Shown here one piece after another: positions 59,410 to 64,000 of a stretch of DNA of 64,000 nt. Each line of letters opens with the position of its first letter. Position 1 is the first letter of the stretch. The translations under genes and the position numbers were made by a program. A model generated the notes under the pieces. The model ran no database searches and was not told the DNA's origin. It saw only the letters and a list, made by a program, of their open reading frames with translations. The stretch is from contig NZ_LZTB01000122.1 in assembly GCF_001665685.1 (NCBI RefSeq), forward strand, positions 106,236 to 170,235. The letters are read 5' to 3'. Origin of the DNA: Mycobacterium sp. 852013-50091_SCH5140682 (GTDB taxonomy: Bacteria > Actinomycetota > Actinomycetes > Mycobacteriales > Mycobacteriaceae).

Positions 59410-61401
59410 ATGACGACTTTCGACACAGTGCTGGTCGCCAACCGCGGCGAGATCGCGGTGCGGGTCATCCGTACCCTGCGCGAGATGGGCATCCGATCGG
59501 TTGCCGTGTTCAGCGAGGCCGACGCGGGCGCGCGGCATGTCCTCGAAGCCGATGTCGCGGTGTGCATCGGCCCGGCGGCGGCACGGCAGAGCTACCTCAA
59601 TATCGCCGGCGTCGTCGACGCCGCTCGCCGCACCGGAGCCCAAGCTGTACACCCGGGTTACGGATTCCTTTCCGAGAACGCCGAATTCGCCGCTGCACTA
59701 CAGGCCGCGGGCATCGTGTTCATCGGGCCGCCGGCCACCGCGATCGCCACCATGGGCGACAAGATCGCGGCAAAGGCCGCGGTGTCGGCCTTCGGAGTTC
59801 CTGTCGTGCCGGGTATCTCGCGTCCAGGCCTCACTGACGACGATCTCATCGGCGGTGCTCCCGAGGTCGGCTTCCCGGTGCTGGTGAAGCCGTCCGCCGG
59901 CGGCGGCGGCAAGGGCATGCGAGTAGTGCACGAGGCGGCTGAACTGCCGGGTGCGCTGGCGTCCGCGCGCCGTGAGGCCGCTGCCGCGTTCGGCGACGAC
60001 ACGCTGTTCCTTGAACGGTTCGTGTTGCGGCCCCGGCACATCGAGGTCCAGGTCCTCGCCGACGGCCACGGCAACGTGATCCACCTCGGTGAGCGCGAAT
60101 GCAGCCTGCAGCGCCGCCACCAGAAGGTCATCGAAGAAGCGCCGTCTCCGCTGCTGGACCCCGCCACGCGGGCCCGGATCGGTACTGCCGCGTGCGATAC
60201 CGCGCGCAGTGTCGACTACACCGGCGCGGGCACAGTGGAATTCATCGTCTCCGCAGACAAACCCGACGAGTTCTTCTTCATGGAGATGAACACGCGGTTG
60301 CAGGTTGAACACCCGGTCACCGAGATGGTCACCGGTATCGATCTGGTGGAGCAGCAGATCCGCATCGCCGCAGGCGAAAAGCTGGCACTGAGCCAGGACG
60401 ACATCGTGATGACCGGACATGCCGTCGAGGCCCGCGTCTACGCCGAGGACCCCGCCAACGGCTTCCTTCCCACCGGGGGGCCGGTGCTCGGACTGAGCGA
60501 ACCCACCGGAGCCGGCGTCCGTGTCGACTCGGGTCTGGCGGCCGGAACCGTCGTCGGCAGCGACTACGACCCGATGCTCGCCAAGGTCATCGCATACGGC
60601 GATGAACGCGCTGCCGCGTTGCACACGCTGGACCGGGCGCTGGCCGACACCGCGGTCCTCGGCGTCACCACCAACACCGAATTCCTCCGCTTCCTGTTGG
60701 CCGATCCCGACGTCTCCGCAGGCCGGCTCGACACCGGTCTGCTGGACCGCCGCGCACCCGATTTCACCCCGGCCGCCGTCGGAGACGAACAGCTGATCGC
60801 GGCCGCGTCGTATCTGTGGCTGCGGCATTGGTCGGAGGCGGGCGACAGCCTGTGGCAGGTGCCGTCCGGCTGGCGCGTCGGCGGACGCGCGCCCGCGGCG
60901 TTTCGGCTGCAGGCCACCGGCCGCACCGATCACGTCTATCTCACCGGAACCCCGGACCGGGCCACGGCGGTCGTCGAGAACGGCGGAAACCACACCGTCA
61001 GCGCAGCTTTCGACGACGGGCTGCTGGCCGTCACGTTGGACGGCCTGCGCACCGAGTACCTCGTCGCCGCCACCGACGGCCGGTTGTGGCTGACCGGGGG
61101 TGGGCGCGTGTGGACGGTCGAAGAGGTGCGCGAGGCGCCGGTACGCCCCGATGACGAGCACAGCGGAGACGCCGAGCTGATCAGCCCGATGCCGGGTTCG
61201 GTTGTCGCCGTTGGCGTGAACCACAGCGATGCGGTCGCCGCCGGTGCCATGGTCGTCACCGTCGAGGCCATGAAGATGGAACACGCATTGACCGCCCCGG
61301 TCGACGGCACCGTCGAACTACTCGTCGCCGTCGGCGACCAGGTCAAAGTGGGTCAGCCGCTGGCCCGAATCACCGCTGCAATCAAGGAGACCCACCAATG
61401 A
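59410..61401 (+). CDS. accA1: acyl-CoA carboxylase biotin-carboxylase/BCCP subunit AccA1
   Basis: A 663-residue alpha subunit. The biotin carboxylase domain (about residues 1-450) has ATP-grasp loop KPSAGGGGKGM and catalytic EMNTRLQVEHPVTE. A middle BT-like domain follows, and the C-terminal BCCP domain carries biotin on Lys622 in EAMKMEH. It makes carboxybiotin from bicarbonate and ATP for AccD1. ATG 59410 lies seven bases after the accD1 stop. Its end overlaps the fadE19 start (ATGA). Confidence 0.95.
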   Translation: MTTFDTVLVANRGEIAVRVIRTLREMGIRSVAVFSEADAGARHVLEADVAVCIGPAAARQSYLNIAGVVDAARRTGAQAVHPGYGFLSENAEFAAALQAAGIVFIGPPATAIATMGDKIAAKAAVSAFGVPVVPGISRPGLTDDDLIGGAPEVGFPVLVKPSAGGGGKGMRVVHEAAELPGALASARREAAAAFGDDTLFLERFVLRPRHIEVQVLADGHGNVIHLGERECSLQRRHQKVIEEAPSPLLDPATRARIGTAACDTARSVDYTGAGTVEFIVSADKPDEFFFMEMNTRLQVEHPVTEMVTGIDLVEQQIRIAAGEKLALSQDDIVMTGHAVEARVYAEDPANGFLPTGGPVLGLSEPTGAGVRVDSGLAAGTVVGSDYDPMLAKVIAYGDERAAALHTLDRALADTAVLGVTTNTEFLRFLLADPDVSAGRLDTGLLDRRAPDFTPAAVGDEQLIAAASYLWLRHWSEAGDSLWQVPSGWRVGGRAPAAFRLQATGRTDHVYLTGTPDRATAVVENGGNHTVSAAFDDGLLAVTLDGLRTEYLVAATDGRLWLTGGGRVWTVEEVREAPVRPDDEHSGDAELISPMPGSVVAVGVNHSDAVAAGAMVVTVEAMKMEHALTAPVDGTVELLVAVGDQVKVGQPLARITAAIKETHQ

Positions 61402-62561
61402 GCGACTTTCTCTCCACCGGAACGCTGCCCGACCACTACGAGCAGCTGGCCAAGACCGTGCGCGACTTCGCCCAGAGCGTGGTCGCACCGGTGAGCGCCA
61501 AGCACGACGAGGAGCACTCGTTCCCGTACGAGGTGATCGACGGCATGGCGGACATGGGCCTGTTCGGCCTGCCGTTCCCCGAGGAGTACGGCGGCATGGG
61601 CGGGGACTATTTCGCGTTGTGCCTCGCGCTCGAGGAACTAGGCAAGGTCGATCAGAGTGTCGCGATCACCCTTGAGGCCGGGGTGTCGCTGGGCGCGATG
61701 CCGGTGTACCGCTTCGGCAACGACGCGCAGAAGCAGGAGTGGCTGCCGCTGCTGGCCAGCGGCAAGGCGCTGGGCGCGTTCGGGCTCACCGAAGCAGGCG
61801 GCGGCAGCGACGCAGGCGCCACCAAGACCACCGCGAAGCTCGACGGCGACAGCTGGGTGATCAACGGCTCCAAGCAGTTCATCACCAACTCGGGCACCGA
61901 CATCACCAAGCTCGTCACGGTTACGGCCGTCACCGGCGAGAAGCCTGGTGGCAAGAAGGAGATCTCGTCGATCCTGGTGCCGGTCCCGACCAAGGGCTTC
62001 ACGGCCGAGCCGGCGTACAACAAGGTCGGCTGGAACGCGTCGGACACGCATCCGCTGAGTTTCGACGACGTCCGCGTGCCTGCCGAGAACCTGCTCGGTG
62101 AGCGGGGCCGGGGCTACGCCAACTTCCTGCGCATCCTCGACGAGGGCCGCATCGCGATCGCCGCGCTGTCGGTCGGTGTCGCACAGGGATGCGTCGACGA
62201 ATGCGTCAAGTACGCCAAGGAACGTCAGGCGTTCGGCGCGGCCATCGGCACCTACCAGGCCATCGCCTTCAAGATCGCTCGGATGGAGGCCCGCGCGCAC
62301 ACTGCCCGGGCCGCCTACTACGACGCCGCGGCGTTGATGCTCGCGGGCAAGCCGTTCAAGAAGGCCGCCGCGGTGGCCAAGCTGGTCGCCAGTGAGGCCG
62401 CGATGGACAACGCCCGCGATGCCACGCAGGTGTTCGGCGGCTACGGATTCATGAACGAGTATCCGGTGGCGCGGCACTACCGCGACAGCAAGATCCTCGA
62501 AATCGGTGAGGGCACAACCGAAGTGCAGCTGATGCTGATCGCGCGGGAGACCGGTCTGTGA
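61398..62561 (+). CDS. fadE19: acyl-CoA dehydrogenase FadE19 (isovaleryl-CoA dehydrogenase type)
   Basis: A 387-residue FAD-dependent acyl-CoA dehydrogenase. Signatures are LTEAGGGSDAGATKTTA (substrate/FAD loop), WVINGSKQFITNSG and CVKYAKERQAFG. The C-terminal VFGGYGFMNEYPVARHYRDSKILEIGEGTTE holds the FAD-contact GGYG and the Glu of the ACAD1/2 group. In this operon it should oxidise isovaleryl- or 2-methylbutyryl-CoA, the step before AccA1/AccD1. It is coupled at both ends by four-base overlaps. Confidence 0.95.
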   Translation: MSDFLSTGTLPDHYEQLAKTVRDFAQSVVAPVSAKHDEEHSFPYEVIDGMADMGLFGLPFPEEYGGMGGDYFALCLALEELGKVDQSVAITLEAGVSLGAMPVYRFGNDAQKQEWLPLLASGKALGAFGLTEAGGGSDAGATKTTAKLDGDSWVINGSKQFITNSGTDITKLVTVTAVTGEKPGGKKEISSILVPVPTKGFTAEPAYNKVGWNASDTHPLSFDDVRVPAENLLGERGRGYANFLRILDEGRIAIAALSVGVAQGCVDECVKYAKERQAFGAAIGTYQAIAFKIARMEARAHTARAAYYDAAALMLAGKPFKKAAAVAKLVASEAAMDNARDATQVFGGYGFMNEYPVARHYRDSKILEIGEGTTEVQLMLIARETGL

Positions 62562-63046
62562 GCGAACTGAAAGTCATCGAGCAGCGCGGCCTGTGGTTCG
62601 AGGAGTTCGAGACCGGCGTGCGTTACCTGCACCGGCCGGGCCGCACCATCACCGAGGCTGACAATGTCCTGTTCACCACGCTGACCATGAACACCCAGGC
62701 GCTGCATCTCGACGCGGCGTTCTCCGACGCGCTGCCGCCGTTTCACGCGCGGCTGGTCAACTCGATGTTCACGTTGTCGACGCTGGTCGGTCTCTCGGTC
62801 GCGCAGCTCACTCAGGGCACCATCGTCGGGAACCTCGGGTTCTCCGAAATCGCTTTTCCCAAACCGCTTTTCCACGGTGACACGTTGTACGCCGAAACCG
62901 AGATCACCGAGAAACGCGCGTCCAAGAGCCGCCCGGGGGAGGGCATCGTGACGTTCGCGCACACGGGACGCAACCAGCACGGCGACATCGTCGCGACCGC
63001 GTCGCGCAAGACGATGGTGCGGATGCGCCCAGAAGGCGAGCAGTAA
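62558..63046 (+). CDS. MaoC-like dehydratase (Rv2499c type)
   Basis: A 162-residue single-hotdog hydratase. FEEFETGVRYLHRPGRTITEADNVLFTTLTMNTQALHLDAAFS (in parts) contains the MaoC hydratase-2 style D-x5-H motif near NTQALHLDAAF. The middle has NSMFTLSTLVGLSVAQLTQGTIVGNLG. In leucine or itaconate breakdown it would hydrate methylglutaconyl- or itaconyl-CoA, as proposed for Rv2499c. GTG 62558 overlaps the FadE19 stop. A tandem duplication follows its stop. Confidence 0.9.
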   Translation: MSELKVIEQRGLWFEEFETGVRYLHRPGRTITEADNVLFTTLTMNTQALHLDAAFSDALPPFHARLVNSMFTLSTLVGLSVAQLTQGTIVGNLGFSEIAFPKPLFHGDTLYAETEITEKRASKSRPGEGIVTFAHTGRNQHGDIVATASRKTMVRMRPEGEQ

Positions 63047-63087
63047 TGGCAGGCGGACGCGAGGAGCAGTGATGGCAGGGCGGACGC
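63035..63087 (+). repeat. 26/27-base tandem duplication at the maoC-citE junction
   Basis: Unit 1 (63035-63060) and unit 2 (63061-63087) share GAGCAGT-N-ATGGCAGG and CGGACGC, differing by a few bases. The maoC stop lies in unit 1. The pattern GAGGA(A/G)CA recurs before the citE ATG, so the ribosome-binding region looks duplicated. Confidence 0.7.
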
Positions 63088-63097
63088 GAGGAACAAA

Positions 63098-63904
63098 ATG
63101 ACACTGTCGAACAACGGCCCCGGCTGGCTGTTCTGCCCGGCCGACCGGCCCGAGCGATTCGAAAAGGCCGCGGCGGCAGCCGACGTCGTGATCCTCGATC
63201 TCGAGGACGGGGTCGCGGCCAAGGACCGCCCCGCGGCGCGGCAGGCACTGATCGACACGCGACTGGACCCGGCCCGCACCGTGGTGCGGGTCAATCCGGC
63301 CGCCACGGCCGATCATGCACTCGACCTCAAGGCCGTGGCTGCGACCGACTACACCACGGTGATGCTGGCCAAATCCGAGCACCGCGACCAGGTGCGCGCA
63401 CTGGCGCCGCTGGATGTGGTGGTCCTCATCGAGACGCCGCTGGGCGCGCTCAACGTCGTCGACCTCGTGCAGGCCGACAATGCGTCGGCGGTGATGTGGG
63501 GCGCCGAGGATCTGTTCGCGGTCACCGGCGGCACCGCCAACCGGTGGCCCGACGGCAGGTATCGCGACGTGGCGCAGCATGTCCGGTCGCAGACGCTGCT
63601 GGCGGCCAAGGCGTTCGGCAAGCTGGCACTCGACTCGGTGTATCTGGATATCAAGGACCTCGATGGGCTGCGGGCCGAGGTCGACGACGCGGTGGCGGTC
63701 GGGTTCGACGCCAAGGTGGCGATTCATCCGTCCCAGGTCGCGGTGATCCGGGCCGGCTACACCCCGACCGATGAGCAGATCCAGTGGGCGCGGGCCGTCC
63801 TCGACCGCGTGGCAAATGAGCGTGGTGTGTTCCAGCACGACGGCCTGATGGTCGACATGCCGGTGCTGCGGCGCGCAGAACGCATCGTCGCCCTGGCCCC
63901 CTAG
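63098..63904 (+). CDS. citE: CitE-like beta-hydroxyacyl-CoA lyase (Rv2498c type)
   Basis: A 268-residue TIM-barrel lyase of the HpcH/HpaI and CitE family. LFCPADRPERFEKAAAAADVVILDLEDGVA holds the CoA-binding Arg and metal Glu/Asp (split motif LEDGV), with RVNP, LIETPLGALNV, MWGAEDLF and HPSQVAVI following. The M. tuberculosis orthologue is reported to act in leucine catabolism (HMG-CoA lyase) and itaconate dissimilation (citramalyl-CoA lyase). Length is normal. ATG 63098 is preceded by GAGGAACA. It completes the leucine route encoded from accD1 on. Confidence 0.94.
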   Translation: MTLSNNGPGWLFCPADRPERFEKAAAAADVVILDLEDGVAAKDRPAARQALIDTRLDPARTVVRVNPAATADHALDLKAVAATDYTTVMLAKSEHRDQVRALAPLDVVVLIETPLGALNVVDLVQADNASAVMWGAEDLFAVTGGTANRWPDGRYRDVAQHVRSQTLLAAKAFGKLALDSVYLDIKDLDGLRAEVDDAVAVGFDAKVAIHPSQVAVIRAGYTPTDEQIQWARAVLDRVANERGVFQHDGLMVDMPVLRRAERIVALAP

Positions 63905-63960
63905 TTCCCGTGGCTTAGTTCCCCTGGCGAGCAGTCGCCCGCAACCCAGTTTTTGGCCGG

Positions 63961-64000
63961 AAAAAGGGGGGTGGGGGGCGGGGGGGGGGGGGTGGGGTTC
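63961..64000. other. G-rich low-complexity window end
   Basis: The last 40 bases are five A followed by almost only G with a few T and C, unlike any mycobacterial sequence nearby. It is most likely a sequencing or assembly artefact at a contig edge. It should not be read as biology. Confidence 0.75.

Noticed and set aside
63961..64000. A G-quadruplex regulatory element
   Set aside because: It lies at the very window end, with composition unlike the genome; an artefact is far more likely.

Overview
The window is high-GC actinobacterial DNA and almost certainly comes from a fast-growing Mycobacterium (Mycolicibacterium). It carries an mce locus, the single-chain fatty acid synthase Fas-I, AcpS, the L,D-transpeptidase LdtB, the mycolate reductase CmrA and type VII secretion-like proteins. 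From about 27.4 kb to the right end, gene order and strand follow the M. tuberculosis segment Rv2525c down to Rv2498c. The family and synteny statements are recalled from knowledge, not searched.

Region 1 (1-6.5 kb) holds the last three genes of an mce lipid-importer operon (D, E and F type), followed by four small secreted proteins in two promoter units. Region 2 (6.6-11.3 kb) holds a cytochrome P450 divergent from a TetR repressor. After it comes a compact four-gene membrane cluster with orphan cytochrome oxidase subunit III- and IV-like proteins behind a pair of palindromic operators. Region 3 (11.3-19.8 kb) is a catabolic block: an SCP-x-type thiolase/aldolase with its DUF35 partner, an enoyl-CoA hydratase, two acyl-CoA synthetases, an amidohydrolase, and then two Mce-associated membrane proteins. 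The inverted repeat ATTCTC-N6/7-GAGAAT, or a variant of it, recurs at six promoter positions across regions 1-3. This suggests one regulon joining the secreted proteins to the CoA-thioester catabolism genes and probably to Mce import.

Region 4 (19.8-27.3 kb) holds an LtrA-like membrane protein, an MFS transporter, a MerR regulator and a complete polyamine-type ABC importer. Region 5 (27.4-41.5 kb) is the conserved lipid-synthesis core: an Rv2525c-like Tat protein, fas and acpS, then an M20 peptidase, a CaCA exchanger, bcp and a DUF3618 protein. Region 6 (41.5-49.9 kb) is accessory. It contains a repeat-bearing intergenic stretch, a lipoprotein with collagen-like and LGFP-like segments, tRNA-Lys, ldtB, small metabolic genes, a three-gene type VII secretion effector-like module, and tRNA-His.

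Region 7 (49.9-63.9 kb) holds orn, a HerA-like ATPase, cmrA, an Atg22-type MFS protein, a proline-rich membrane protein, an S9 peptidase and bkaR. The window ends with the leucine-degradation operon accD1-accA1-fadE19-maoC-citE, driven from a striking mirrored double operator. The last 40 bases are a G-rich low-complexity run that looks like a contig-edge artefact.
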